A DNA stretch of 64,000 bases from Caballeronia ptereochthonis (GCF_001545075.1 NZ_FCOB02000029.1:1-64000), one strand, 5' to 3'; positions 35,931 through 44,964 are shown, counted from the first letter of the stretch. The notes: generated by a model from the sequence alone, not told the origin. Program-made: numbers and translations.

Positions 35931-36473
35931 TTAAGCGGTCAGAGCCGTCTGCATGCTGGCGAGGCGCGCGCGGACCGAGGTATCGAGCACTTCGTCGCCA
36001 ACCGTCACGCGAACGCCGCCAATCAGCGACTGATCGACTGTGACGATGGGTTTCAGCTTACGCTGGAACTTGCGTTCGAGGCTTGCAACGAGGTCGTTCA
36101 ACTGTTCGCCTTCGAGGGGGAACGCGCTCACGATATACGCGTCGGCCGCACCTTCACGGGCGTTCTTCAGCTCGTCGAACTGGACGGCGATTTCCGGCAG
36201 CAGCGACAGGCGATGATTCTCGACCAGCATGCCGACCAGGTTCTTCGCCTGAGCATTATCCTGTGCGAGCGGCGACTTCACTGCGGCGAGCAGGAGATCG
36301 ACGATTTGCTGACGGCTCACCTTCGGGCTCGAAGCGACCGATTCCACTTCGGGCAGACGCGCAACCTGTGCCAGCTCCTCGACGAAAGTGGACCAGCCCG
36401 CGAGATCGCCGGTTTCGGCCACGCGGAACAGCGCTTCTGCGTAAGGACGAGCGATGGTTGCAAGTTCGGCCAT
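35931..36473 (-). CDS. atpH: ATP synthase delta subunit
   Basis: This 180-residue peripheral-stalk subunit joins b to the top of F1. It starts MAELATIARPYAEALFRVAE and ends with the conserved VDQSLIGGVRVTVGDEVLDTSVRARL segment (about 145-170). It is separated from atpF by 2 bp, so translation is probably coupled. Confidence 0.97.
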   Translation of the reverse strand: MAELATIARPYAEALFRVAETGDLAGWSTFVEELAQVARLPEVESVASSPKVSRQQIVDLLLAAVKSPLAQDNAQAKNLVGMLVENHRLSLLPEIAVQFDELKNAREGAADAYIVSAFPLEGEQLNDLVASLERKFQRKLKPIVTVDQSLIGGVRVTVGDEVLDTSVRARLASMQTALTA

Positions 36474-36475
36474 GA

Positions 36476-36946
36476 TCAGAGCTCGGTTTTGAGTTGATTC
36501 AGCAGGTCGGCGTGAGCCTTCTGATCGACTTCGCGCTTCAGAATTTGCTCGGCGCCCTTGACGGCCAGCGCCGCGACTTCGGCGCGCAGCGTTTCGCGCG
36601 CCTTCACGATTTGCTGGTCGGCGTCAGCCTTGGCTTGCGCGACAATGCGCGCGGCTTCGGCCTGAGCATTGGCCTTGATTTCTTCTGCGACTGCGGCGGC
36701 GCGCTTTTCGGCATCGGCGATGCGTTGCTGGCCGTCGGTGCGCGCTTGCGCGAGTTCCTGGTCGACGCGCTTGTGCGCTGCTTCGAGTTCCGCTTTGCCC
36801 TTGTCGGCGGCGGCGAGGCCGTCGGCAATCTTCTTCGAGCGCTCGTCGAGGGCGTTGATCAACGGCGGCCACACGAACTTCATCGTGAACCACGCGAGGA
36901 TCAGAAACACGACCATTTGCGCAAACAGGGTTGCGTTGAGATTCAC
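36476..36946 (-). CDS. atpF: ATP synthase b subunit
   Basis: This 156-residue stator subunit has one N-terminal transmembrane helix (about 5-25, LFAQMVVFLILAWFTMKFVW) followed by a long charged Ala-rich helix that forms the dimeric stalk. The length and pattern are normal. A 136-bp gap separates it from atpE. Confidence 0.97.
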   Translation of the reverse strand: MNLNATLFAQMVVFLILAWFTMKFVWPPLINALDERSKKIADGLAAADKGKAELEAAHKRVDQELAQARTDGQQRIADAEKRAAAVAEEIKANAQAEAARIVAQAKADADQQIVKARETLRAEVAALAVKGAEQILKREVDQKAHADLLNQLKTEL

Positions 36947-37082
36947 GGTGTTTCCTTAAACGTTGCTAGATCGGAGGTGAAACGGTTAAAAGGCGCTCAT
37001 CGGCTCATTTGCTCGATCAGCGCCTCACCCGTTCCGTCTTGCGTCTCGTCTCAAAAGATCAGACGCACACTTCCGAGGAACC

Positions 37083-37358
37083 TCAGCCTGCGAGCTTCGA
37101 GAGCAGCGGGTTCGCAAACGCAAACAGCATTGCCACACCAACGCCGATCAGGAACGCCGCGTCGATCAGACCAGCCAGCAGGAACATCTTGGTCTGCAGC
37201 GGGTTCATCAGTTCCGGCTGGCGGGCGCACGCTTCAATGTACTTGCCGCCCATCAGACCGATACCGATACAGGCGCCGATTGCACCCAGGCCGATGATGA
37301 TGCCGATACCGATGGCGGTCAGACCCTGGATGTTGGCGATGAAAGCTTGCATGATCAC
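37083..37358 (-). CDS. atpE: ATP synthase c subunit
   Basis: This 91-residue rotor-ring proteolipid is a two-helix hairpin with the polar loop ARQPE (45-49). The ion-carrying carboxylate is D66 in helix 2 (LLAGLIDAAFLIGVG). The residues around it do not show the usual Na+-binding set, so proton coupling is inferred. The glycine-rich first helix (GIGIIIGLGAIGACIGIG) is typical. Start at M1 or M3. Confidence 0.97.
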   Translation of the reverse strand: MIMQAFIANIQGLTAIGIGIIIGLGAIGACIGIGLMGGKYIEACARQPELMNPLQTKMFLLAGLIDAAFLIGVGVAMLFAFANPLLSKLAG

Positions 37359-37439
37359 TCCTTTGATTAAAGACTTTGGAACTGGATTTATAAAAACGAA
37401 AACTTGAAACCTGAACGATTCCGGAACGACTGCAGCGCG

Positions 37440-38291
37440 TCAGTGTGCGTCATGCGCCTGGCCGATGTACACCAGCGTCAGCATCATGAAAATGAACGCT
37501 TGCAACAGCACGATCAGAATGTGGAAGATCGCCCAAACCGTGCCCGCGATCACATGACCGATGAAGCCGAGCAACGAAGCGTCCGCACCGAACGTCCACA
37601 TGCTGCCCAGAAGGGCGATCAGGAGGAACAGCAGTTCGCCGGCGTACATGTTGCCGAAAAGCCGCATGCCGAGCGAAACCGTCTTGGCGACGAACTCGAT
37701 GATGTTCAGCGCGAGGTTCGGAATCCACAGGAGCGGATGCGCGCCGAACGGAGCGGACAGCAGCTCGTGCACGAAGCCGCCTGCGCCCTTGATCTTGAAG
37801 TTGTAGTAGATCATCAGCACGAACACGCCGAGCGCGATGCCGATGGTGCCGTTGAGGTCAGCCGTCGGAACGATGCGATGGTGGGGCAGCACGTGCTCGA
37901 GACCTAGCCAGCCGATGACGCGGCCGGGCAGATCCACGGGGATGAAGTCGAGCGAGTTCATCAGGGCGACCCAGACGAACACGGTCAGCGCGAGCGGAGC
38001 GATGAAGCGGCGGCTGCCGTGGATCATCGACTTCGACTGGTCTTCGACCATTTCGACCAGCATCTCGATTGCGCACTGGAAACGGCCGGGAACGCCGGAC
38101 GTCGCCTTGCGGGCCGCGAGGCCGAGAATGATGATGGTCAAGAGACCGCACACGATCGACCAGAACAACGTGTCGAGATTCCAGACGTGGATATCGAAGA
38201 TCGACGTCTGCGCGTGCGTGGAAAGATTCTGCAAGTGGTGCGCAATGTACTCGGACGGATCCAGAGCGTGCGTTCCTTCGCTAGCTGCCAT
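37440..38291 (-). CDS. atpB: ATP synthase a subunit
   Basis: This 283-residue proton half-channel subunit of FO has the essential arginine in SLGMRLFGNMYAGELL, near residue 215. Multiple transmembrane helices are evident. I chose ATG 38291 (MAASEGTHALDPSEYIAHHLQNL), which matches the usual family start. An in-frame TTG six codons upstream exists. It lies 81 bp upstream of atpE. Confidence 0.96.
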   Translation of the reverse strand: MAASEGTHALDPSEYIAHHLQNLSTHAQTSIFDIHVWNLDTLFWSIVCGLLTIIILGLAARKATSGVPGRFQCAIEMLVEMVEDQSKSMIHGSRRFIAPLALTVFVWVALMNSLDFIPVDLPGRVIGWLGLEHVLPHHRIVPTADLNGTIGIALGVFVLMIYYNFKIKGAGGFVHELLSAPFGAHPLLWIPNLALNIIEFVAKTVSLGMRLFGNMYAGELLFLLIALLGSMWTFGADASLLGFIGHVIAGTVWAIFHILIVLLQAFIFMMLTLVYIGQAHDAH

Positions 38292-38468
38292 ATCGTTAAA
38301 GCCACCCAAATTGTCAAAAATCTTTCGCCGCCTGCCGCTTCCGAGCCGTCGCTTCGCGTTACGTCTCCGGGGCGGAAGGCCCGAGCGCGGAACAGGGTCC
38401 GCACTTATTCATCTGTGATGCTACTTGCATCCGGTGCTGCCGGCACTTACCTGGGACGTCAAGAATCG

Positions 38469-39014
38469 TCACCGTAGCGCCATCGCTACCCAGTAAGTCT
38501 TCAAAGCGACGATGTACGTGACGAGCAGCGGCAGCCACAACGCGCTCTTGTACCAGTACGCCACCGCCACGAACATGGCGATCGTCGCTCCCATCTTGAG
38601 CGCCTCGCCGATCATCCAGCTCATGATCGTTTCCGCGCCGCTCTTCGCTTTCAGGCGCGCGGCGAACAACGCGCTCGGCACCCAGCAGATTGCTCCTCCC
38701 AGAAAGGCGGACAGCGCAGCATCACCCGGCGGCTTGTAGAACAGCCACCACAACAGCGTCGCACCCAGGGACAAAACCATTTGCGCCGCCACGACTCTGT
38801 AGGGCGTGACACGCGATGGACGACTCACTTCGGGGCCAAACAGCTTCTCTGCCTGACTCCGGGTGAGCGGAACGATATTGTTATCTTGCGCCTCGGCATC
38901 CCACGACTCGCTCGACGAACTGCGCGGCTGATTTCCGGAGGCGTTCGCTTCGCCGGTTGCGTGAGCGTTCGGCGCTCGACTTTCCTCTCGCACCGTCTTC
39001 AAACCTTCAACCAA
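38469..39014 (-). CDS. atpI: ATP synthase accessory protein I
   Basis: This 181-residue small membrane protein assists c-ring assembly in F-type synthases. It has an N-terminal hydrophilic extension of about 70 residues (Ser/Asn/Glu-rich) before four hydrophobic segments (about 75-92, 100-117, 128-150, 155-175). The core is the usual ATP synthase I fold (AAQMVLSLGATLLWWLFY, SALFAARL). The extension makes it longer than E. coli AtpI. It is first in the operon, about 70 bp downstream of a good promoter. Confidence 0.9.
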   Translation of the reverse strand: MVEGLKTVREESRAPNAHATGEANASGNQPRSSSSESWDAEAQDNNIVPLTRSQAEKLFGPEVSRPSRVTPYRVVAAQMVLSLGATLLWWLFYKPPGDAALSAFLGGAICWVPSALFAARLKAKSGAETIMSWMIGEALKMGATIAMFVAVAYWYKSALWLPLLVTYIVALKTYWVAMALR

Positions 39015-39081
39015 AAGTCCGGGGAAATCACCTTGCGCTTTCGCTGCGCTTTCGAGGTGGCCTAGCTGATAAATCCGGGGG

Positions 39082-39110
39082 ATTGTAAGCGATTGTTGTC
39101 ACGGATTCAA
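39082..39110 (-). promoter_or_regulatory. Sigma-70 promoter of the atp operon
   Basis: Read on the minus strand: TTGAAT (39105-39110), a 17-bp spacer, TACAAT (39082-39087). Five of six bases match the -10 consensus and four to five the -35, with ideal spacing, about 68 bp upstream of atpI. A TTGACA lies further upstream at 39122-39127 without a matching -10. Confidence 0.75.
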
Positions 39111-39148
39111 TAGTTTAGGCGTGTCAAAAGCCAAGCAGACAGGCCTTA

Positions 39149-39172
39149 AAAAACGGTCTCGAAAGCGAGATT
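39149..39172 (-). terminator. Weak terminator after the par/transporter genes
   Basis: Read leftward, AATCTCG-CTTT-CGAGACC forms a 5-7 bp stem followed by G and six T's. It lies 54 bp beyond the stop of the SLC13-type gene. The stem is short, so termination may be partial, allowing read-through into the atp operon in the same direction. Confidence 0.5.
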
Positions 39173-39175
39173 TCT

Positions 39176-39189
39176 CTTGCAATTGCAAG
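39176..39189. repeat. 14-bp perfect palindrome
   Basis: CTTGCAATTGCAAG lies between the transporter stop and the atp promoter. It may be a binding site for a dimeric regulator. No family is assigned. Confidence 0.5.
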
Positions 39190-39225
39190 GAGATTTTCAG
39201 TCGATGCCGAAGCATCCGCTGAGCG

Positions 39226-40362
39226 TCAAATGAGCGCCCAACCGATGACCATTGCCACGATCCAGAATGGTATCGACACGATGTGAAACGGCATCCACAT
39301 GCCCTTTTCACCCGACAGTCGAACGGCAATGAGATTGGCCAGTGAACCGATCGCCACTCCGAAGCCGCCCACGCTCACGCCAAAGGCAAGCGCGCGCCAG
39401 TCCTTGGAAAATTCCGCGAGAACGATGGCTGCGGGCACATTGCTGATCGCTTGCGAAAGCACGGCGCCTGCCGCATACGCGCGCACCGGCGTGCTTACGC
39501 CGAGATGGGCGATGGCTTCATGAATCGAAGGCAAAGCGGCGGCGCTGCGCAGCACAATGAACATCAGCACGAAGATGAGCAGCAACAGCCAGTCGATCTT
39601 GAATACGACTTCGCGGCGCCACAGGAGGAAGCCGATGGCAAGCGCGGCGAGCGCCGGGCCGGCATGATGCGCATCGGCGAGCGTCACGAAGGCAGCGAAC
39701 GCGAGCACGCCGACGCCGCACAGCACGCGATCGACACGATGCGCCTCGACATCGCCGGAGAGATCGAGCGGTTGAGCGCGGAACATCGCGAACGTCACCA
39801 CCCCGAGCAAGACCATCAACGCGGCGCACAAAGGCAGCAGCGCCCACACAAACGTGGGAAACGCGACGCCGCTCGTCTGCCAGAGAAACAGGTTCTGCGG
39901 ATTGCCGAGCGGCGTGAGGATCGATCCCGCATTGACCGCCAGTGCGATCACGATGACGAGCCGCTTGATTGGCAGCGGCGCGAGCTTATGCAGCGACAAT
40001 GCGAGCGGCACGACGGCAAAGAGCGCGACATCGTTGGTCAGCACCGTTGAAAGTCCGGCGGCGAGCGCGACGAGCAGCAGCGCCAGCGTGCGCTCGCCAT
40101 GAACGTGGTGCACCAGCCGATGCGCCGCCCACATCAGGAATCCTGACAATTCGATGGCTTTGGTCAGGATGAGAAGACCGGCGAGCGTAAGCACCGTCTG
40201 CCAGTCGACGAGACCGGGCAACGACATCCACGCGCGCGGATGCGCGATCTGAAGCACGACGAGCGCAAACACGAGAATCGCGAGAACCGGCTCCTTCGAG
40301 ACGGTTCTCCAGATGCGTGTGAAGAAGTCGGGCCGTGTGCGCTTGGCATTGAACTCGGACAA
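39226..40362 (-). CDS. SLC13/CitMHS-type membrane transporter
   Basis: This 378-residue protein has about 10-11 transmembrane segments and the ion-transporter-superfamily duplication. Motif TNDVALFAVVPLALSLHKLA (about 112-131) and its counterpart SQAISNVPAAIVLAEFS (about 300-316) are the two helix-break regions; NAGSILTPLGNPQNLFLW is the sodium/substrate loop. Relatives carry anions such as di- or tricarboxylates, sulfate or arsenite, or exchange Na+/H+. The substrate is unknown. It starts 13 bp after parB, in the same direction, and so is probably cotranscribed with the segregation genes. Confidence 0.85.
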   Translation of the reverse strand: MSEFNAKRTRPDFFTRIWRTVSKEPVLAILVFALVVLQIAHPRAWMSLPGLVDWQTVLTLAGLLILTKAIELSGFLMWAAHRLVHHVHGERTLALLLVALAAGLSTVLTNDVALFAVVPLALSLHKLAPLPIKRLVIVIALAVNAGSILTPLGNPQNLFLWQTSGVAFPTFVWALLPLCAALMVLLGVVTFAMFRAQPLDLSGDVEAHRVDRVLCGVGVLAFAAFVTLADAHHAGPALAALAIGFLLWRREVVFKIDWLLLLIFVLMFIVLRSAAALPSIHEAIAHLGVSTPVRAYAAGAVLSQAISNVPAAIVLAEFSKDWRALAFGVSVGGFGVAIGSLANLIAVRLSGEKGMWMPFHIVSIPFWIVAMVIGWALI

Positions 40363-40374
40363 GATGCGCGCGAA

Positions 40375-41277
40375 TCAGGCAGCGGGAGCCGGCGTTTCGA
40401 TGCTGCCGCGCAGCTTCGAAAGGATGCCCTCGAGCGAATCGAGATTGCCGAAGTCGATGGTGACCTTGCCGCGCCCTCTCCCACCGAGCTTGATCTTCAC
40501 GTTGGCGGACAGCAGATCCGACAGCTCCTCTTCGAGACGACGCGTATCGCGACCGCCGTCGTTCGCGACGCGCGCCTTCGTCGCAGGCGCTTCCTTGGTC
40601 GTCGCGGCGACGAGCCGTTCGGTTTCACGCACCGACAGGCGACGGTTCACCACGTGATTGGCGAGCTGGATCTGGGTGGCCGCATCGACGGCGAGAAGCG
40701 CGCGTGCGTGACCCATGTCGAGATCGCCGGCGAGCAGCATCGTCTGCACGGGCGTGGCGAGGTTCAGAAGACGCAGAAGATTCGATACCGCACTACGCGA
40801 GCGCCCGACCGACTCGGCTGCCTGCTCGTGCGTGAAGCGGAATTCGTCGAGCAGCCGCTGGATGCCCTGCGCCTCTTCCAGCGGATTCAGATCCTCGCGC
40901 TGGATGTTTTCGATCAGCGCCATCGCTGCGGCGGCCTGATCTGGCACGTTTTTCACCAGCACCGGCACTTCGTCGAGTCCGGCGAGGCGCGCAGCGCGGA
41001 AGCGTCGCTCGCCCGCGATGATCTCGTAACGGTCCTCACCCACCGAGCGCACGAGAATGGGCTGCATCAGGCCTTGCGCGCGGATGCTGGCAGCGAGCTC
41101 CTGGAGCGCGCCCTCGTCCATGCGTGTCCGCGGCTGATATTTGCCGGCCTGCATCTTGTCGAGCGGCAGCACCGAGGGCGAGCCCTCGCCGCGCACGGCT
41201 TCCGTAATGTCGACGCTGCCGCCGAGCAATGCATCCAGGCCTCGGCCCAAACCCTTCTTTTTCATCACAGCGCTCAT
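40375..41277 (-). CDS. parB: Chromosome partitioning protein ParB
   Basis: ParB is a CTP-dependent clamp that loads at parS and spreads along DNA. The 300-residue protein has N-terminus MKKKGLGRGLDALLGG (from M5) and the ParB/Srx CTPase motifs (PRTRMDEGALQELAASI, GERRFRAARLAGLDEVP). It also has the HTH (FTHEQAAESVGRSRSAVSNLLRLLNL, about 165-190) and a C-terminal dimerisation region. GGAGGAA precedes ATG 41277. Two perfect parS sites lie 2.1 and 3.6 kb away. Confidence 0.97.
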   Translation of the reverse strand: MSAVMKKKGLGRGLDALLGGSVDITEAVRGEGSPSVLPLDKMQAGKYQPRTRMDEGALQELAASIRAQGLMQPILVRSVGEDRYEIIAGERRFRAARLAGLDEVPVLVKNVPDQAAAAMALIENIQREDLNPLEEAQGIQRLLDEFRFTHEQAAESVGRSRSAVSNLLRLLNLATPVQTMLLAGDLDMGHARALLAVDAATQIQLANHVVNRRLSVRETERLVAATTKEAPATKARVANDGGRDTRRLEEELSDLLSANVKIKLGGRGRGKVTIDFGNLDSLEGILSKLRGSIETPAPAA

Positions 41278-41322
41278 CTCGGTTCCTCCGTCGGCGTTCC
41301 CTGCCGCATCGAGTGGGTTTGA

Positions 41323-42102
41323 CTAGTTCAGGTCGAGCGCACGCACGCGCTCGATCATTTCCGTGCCGAACTGGATATACGCCTGCGCCCCGCGCGACGA
41401 CTTGTCGAACACGACGCCCGGCAGCCCGTAACTCGGCGCCTCGGCAAGACGCACGTTACGCGGAATGACGACGTCAAACAGCTTGCTGCCGAAGTGTTCC
41501 TTCAGCTGGTCGGACACTTGTTGCTGCAGCGTGATCCGTGGATCGAACATCACGCGCAACAGGCCGATGACCTTCAGATCGCGATTCAGATTCGCGTGGA
41601 CCTGCTTGATGGTGTTCACCAGATCCGACAGTCCCTCCAGCGCGAAGTATTCGCACTGCATCGGGATCACGACGCCGTGCGCCGCACACAACGCATTGAG
41701 CGTCAGCAGCGAAAGCGCCGGCGGGCAATCGATCAGCACGAAGTCATAGTCATCGACTACCTCGGCAATCGCGCCACGAAGAATGCGCTCGCGATTCTCC
41801 ATGTCCACGAGCTCGACTTCCGCGCCCGCGAGCTCGCGATTCGCCGGCAGCACGTCGTATCCGACGGTGGCCGGGCGCAAGCGTGCCTCGCGCAGCGTAA
41901 CGCCATCGACGAGCACTTCGTAGACCGTGCTCTCGCACGCCGCCTTGTCGATGCCGCTGCCCATCGTGGCATTGCCCTGCGGATCCAGATCGATCAGCAG
42001 CACGCGCTGATCGAGCCCGGCAAGGCTCGCCGCGAGATTGACCGCTGTCGTGGTCTTTCCAACGCCGCCCTTCTGATTTGCGACGCAGAAGATTTTTGCC
42101 AT
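41323..42102 (-). CDS. parA: Chromosome partitioning ATPase ParA
   Basis: This 259-residue Walker-type ATPase pairs with ParB for origin segregation. It has the deviant Walker A NQKGGVGKTTTAVNLAA (8-24, with both signature lysines), LLIDLDPQGNATMG and DFVLIDCPPALSLL. It is the chromosomal (Soj-like) short form without an N-terminal HTH. It lies 45 bp upstream of parB and 77 bp after rsmG in a run of five same-strand genes. Confidence 0.97.
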   Translation of the reverse strand: MAKIFCVANQKGGVGKTTTAVNLAASLAGLDQRVLLIDLDPQGNATMGSGIDKAACESTVYEVLVDGVTLREARLRPATVGYDVLPANRELAGAEVELVDMENRERILRGAIAEVVDDYDFVLIDCPPALSLLTLNALCAAHGVVIPMQCEYFALEGLSDLVNTIKQVHANLNRDLKVIGLLRVMFDPRITLQQQVSDQLKEHFGSKLFDVVIPRNVRLAEAPSYGLPGVVFDKSSRGAQAYIQFGTEMIERVRALDLN

Positions 42103-42179
42103 CGTTTAGTGTCCTCGTTTTCTCGCTGTCAGAAGATCAGCGTGCCTGAAATGCCGGATCAAAACGGTGCGGCGGACCG

Positions 42180-42845
42180 TCATCCCGGTCCTACGGCGAT
42201 CTCGACGAGATGCCGCTCCGCGTCGAGCCTGGGAACGCTCAGGCGCTCGATTCCGAGCACTGTGGCGCCTTTGGGCAATCGCGCGACTTCGGCATCGGGC
42301 CTTACGCCCTTCATCGCCAGAATCCGTCCATCAACGGCAAGCAGGTGACGCGCAAGTGTAACGAAATCGGAGAGCTCTGCGAATGCGCGCGACACGATTA
42401 CGTCGAATTTTTCCGGCACTTCAATGCCCGGACGCAGACTTTCGACGCGGCCGGTCACGACCGACAGGTTGCTCAACCCCAATTGCACCTTTGCCTGTGA
42501 CTGAAACGCGGTTTTTTTGTGAACGATGTCGTTCAGCGTGACCCGCAGTTCGGGCAGAGCGATCGCCAGCACGATGCCGGGCAGTCCGCCGCCGGAACCG
42601 ACGTCGAGCGCCGTCGCCGGATTGCGCGCGGCCACCGCCGGAACGATGGCGAGTGAATCCAGAATGTGTTGAATCATCATCTGCTGCGGGTCGCGGATCG
42701 CCGTCAGGTTGTAGACGGCGTTCCATTTGCCGAGCAGCGCGACATAGTCGAGCAGTTTTTGCTTTTGCGAGGGCGACAGCGCAAGGCCGAGTTCGGCGAC
42801 GCCCTGATCGAGCGTCGTCGCCAGGGATGAATTGCGCTCCGTCAT
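42180..42845 (-). CDS. rsmG: 16S rRNA m7G527 methyltransferase
   Basis: RsmG methylates G527 of 16S rRNA using SAM. The 221-residue protein contains the SAM-binding loop ALDVGSGGGLPGIVLA (about 77-92), LTAIRDPQQMMIQHILDSLA before it, and SRAFAELSDF. Its start overlaps the mnmG stop by 4 bp (ATGA), so the two are translationally coupled. Confidence 0.96.
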   Translation of the reverse strand: MTERNSSLATTLDQGVAELGLALSPSQKQKLLDYVALLGKWNAVYNLTAIRDPQQMMIQHILDSLAIVPAVAARNPATALDVGSGGGLPGIVLAIALPELRVTLNDIVHKKTAFQSQAKVQLGLSNLSVVTGRVESLRPGIEVPEKFDVIVSRAFAELSDFVTLARHLLAVDGRILAMKGVRPDAEVARLPKGATVLGIERLSVPRLDAERHLVEIAVGPG

Positions 42846-44806
42846 TGAACCGCCGTCGTGTTATCCGCTGCGCCATTCCCGTCCGCCGAATTGCGGCCAC
42901 GGCGCCCGATTCCGCGCTTGAGATGCACCATGAGGAGCGAAATCGCGGCCGGCGTAATGCCGGAAATGCGCGACGCCTGGCCGATCGTCTCCGGGCGATG
43001 CTGAATCAGCTTCTGGCGCGCTTCGAAGGACAACCCGCGAACGTCGTTGTAGTCGATTCCTTCGGGCAGGCGCGTGTTTTCCTGCGCGCCGTTCCGCACG
43101 ATTTCATCTGCCTGGCGGTCGATGTAACCCTGATACTTCACGCCGATCTCGATCTGTTCCTTGATCTGCGCCAGCAGCACAGGATCGTCGGCAAGCGGCG
43201 CTTCCGGTCCGCACGCGCCATCACGGAGCGCGCAGATTCCGTCATACGATACGCCCGGACGGCGCAGAAGATCTGCAAGACTGTATTCGTGATCGATCGG
43301 TTTCCCGAGCAACGCTGTCGCTTCCTCCGTCGGCAGGGTCTTCGGATTGACCCATGTCGAACGAAGGCGCTGTGTTTCACGTGAAACAGCATCGCGCTTG
43401 CGACTGAAAGCCTCCCAGCGAACGTCGTCGATAACGCCCAGTTCGCGTCCGATCTCCGTCAAACGCATATCCGCGTTGTCCTCCCGGAGCGACAGACGGT
43501 ATTCCGCCCGGCTCGTGAACATACGATACGGCTCCGAAACACCACGCGTGACGAGATCGTCGACGAGCACGCCCAGATAGGCCTGATCGCGGCGCGGCGA
43601 CCAAGGCTCTTTGCCTTGAACTTGCAGACCCGCATTGATACCCGCGAGCAGCCCTTGCGCGGCGGCCTCTTCATATCCGGTCGTACCGTTGATCTGTCCC
43701 GCGAAGAACAGACCGTTGATCGCCTTCGTTTCAAGCGATGCCTTCAGCGCACGCGGATCGAAATAGTCGTACTCGATGGCATAGCCGGGACGCAGGATAT
43801 GCGCGTGCTCGAGCCCGTACATGGAGCGAACAAGATTGAGCTGGACGTCGAACGGAAGGCTCGTGGAGATGCCGTTCGGATAAAACTCGTTCGTGGTCAG
43901 CCCTTCCGGCTCCAGAAAGATCTGATGCGCGTCCTTCGATGCAAAACGATGAATCTTGTCCTCGATCGACGGGCAATAGCGCGGCCCAACACCTTCGATG
44001 ACACCGGTGTACATCGGCGAACGGTCCAGACCGGAGCGAATGATGTCGTGCGTTTGCGCGTTCGTATGCGTGACCCAGCACGGCATCTGACGCGGATGTT
44101 GCTCGACACGCCCAAGGAACGAGAAAACCGGGATCGGATCGAGATCGCCCGGCTGCTCTTCGAGCTTGGAAAAGTCGATGGTACGGCCGTCGATACGCGG
44201 CGGCGTGCCAGTCTTGAGGCGGCCTTGTGGCAGCTTCAGCTCCTTGAGTCGAGCCGAGAGCGACACCGCAGCCGGATCGCCTGCGCGTCCGCCGACATAA
44301 TTGTTCAGTCCGACGTGGATCTTGCCGTCGAGGAAGGTCCCAGCCGTCAAAACGACAGCGCGGGCGCGGAAGCGCAACCCAACCTGCGTGACAGCCCCGA
44401 CGACCCGGTCGCCTTCGACCATCAGATCATCGACGGCCTGCTGAAACAGCCACAGATTCGGCTGGTTCTCCAGCCGATGACGGATTGCCTGCTTGTACAG
44501 GAGCCGGTCGGCCTGCGCGCGCGTCGCGCGCACGGCCGGACCCTTCGACGAGTTGAGAATCCGGAACTGAATGCCCGCCTCGTCCGTGGCCGCCGCCATG
44601 GCGCCGCCGAGTGCATCGACTTCTTTGACCAGATGGCCCTTGCCGATACCACCGATCGACGGATTGCAGCTCATTTGGCCTAGCGTCTCGATGTTGTGGG
44701 TCAAAAGGAGCGTTTTGCAGCCCATGCGCGCGGAAGCAAGCGCGGCCTCAGTGCCTGCATGACCGCCGCCAACGACGATCACATCGAATTCTGTCGGATA
44801 AAGCAT
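42842..44806 (-). CDS. mnmG: tRNA uridine 5-carboxymethylaminomethyl modification enzyme MnmG
   Basis: MnmG, with MnmE, modifies the wobble uridine of several tRNAs. The 654-residue FAD protein has the dinucleotide motif VVGGGHAGTEAALASARMG (about 11-29), the SCNPSIGGIGKGHLVKEVDALGG signature, the LTAGTFL motif and a C-terminal domain that binds MnmE. The length is slightly over the norm because of a Gly/Arg/Asn-rich tail. A perfect parS site lies inside the gene at 43373-43388. The -10 element TATAAT (44857-44862) is about 50 bp upstream. Confidence 0.97.
   Translation of the reverse strand: MLYPTEFDVIVVGGGHAGTEAALASARMGCKTLLLTHNIETLGQMSCNPSIGGIGKGHLVKEVDALGGAMAAATDEAGIQFRILNSSKGPAVRATRAQADRLLYKQAIRHRLENQPNLWLFQQAVDDLMVEGDRVVGAVTQVGLRFRARAVVLTAGTFLDGKIHVGLNNYVGGRAGDPAAVSLSARLKELKLPQGRLKTGTPPRIDGRTIDFSKLEEQPGDLDPIPVFSFLGRVEQHPRQMPCWVTHTNAQTHDIIRSGLDRSPMYTGVIEGVGPRYCPSIEDKIHRFASKDAHQIFLEPEGLTTNEFYPNGISTSLPFDVQLNLVRSMYGLEHAHILRPGYAIEYDYFDPRALKASLETKAINGLFFAGQINGTTGYEEAAAQGLLAGINAGLQVQGKEPWSPRRDQAYLGVLVDDLVTRGVSEPYRMFTSRAEYRLSLREDNADMRLTEIGRELGVIDDVRWEAFSRKRDAVSRETQRLRSTWVNPKTLPTEEATALLGKPIDHEYSLADLLRRPGVSYDGICALRDGACGPEAPLADDPVLLAQIKEQIEIGVKYQGYIDRQADEIVRNGAQENTRLPEGIDYNDVRGLSFEARQKLIQHRPETIGQASRISGITPAAISLLMVHLKRGIGRRGRNSADGNGAADNTTAVQ
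43373..43388. promoter_or_regulatory. parS centromere site (in mnmG)
   Basis: TGTTTCACGTGAAACA is an exact match to the bacterial parS consensus, inside the coding region of mnmG. ParB is encoded 2.1 kb away. Confidence 0.93.
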
Positions 44807-44856
44807 TGGAGATTTCGTGTACGAACGACACGAACCTGAAGAGGGAATAGCTTTAA

Positions 44857-44862
44857 ATTATA
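44857..44862 (-). promoter_or_regulatory. -10 element of the mnmG promoter
   Basis: TATAAT on the minus strand lies about 50 bp before the mnmG ATG. No good -35 is found at 16-18 bp, so the promoter may need an activator or be weak. Confidence 0.5.
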
Positions 44863-44911
44863 ACGGTTTCCTCTTCACCTCGAATTCGACCGATCGGCTA
44901 AGGACGAAAAA

Positions 44912-44939
44912 ATGGCGTGTTTCACGTGAAACACGCCAT
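44912..44939 (-). terminator. parS site embedded in an intrinsic terminator
   Basis: The perfect parS TGTTTCACGTGAAACA (44918-44933) is the centre of a 28-bp perfect palindrome. On the minus strand the palindrome is directly followed by six T's. It lies 25 bp after the livF stop, so it serves as the terminator of the leftward liv cluster and as a ParB site. It is also upstream of the mnmG promoter. Confidence 0.85.
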
Positions 44940-44964
44940 ATCCAGGTACTTGCGGATGTCGCGT

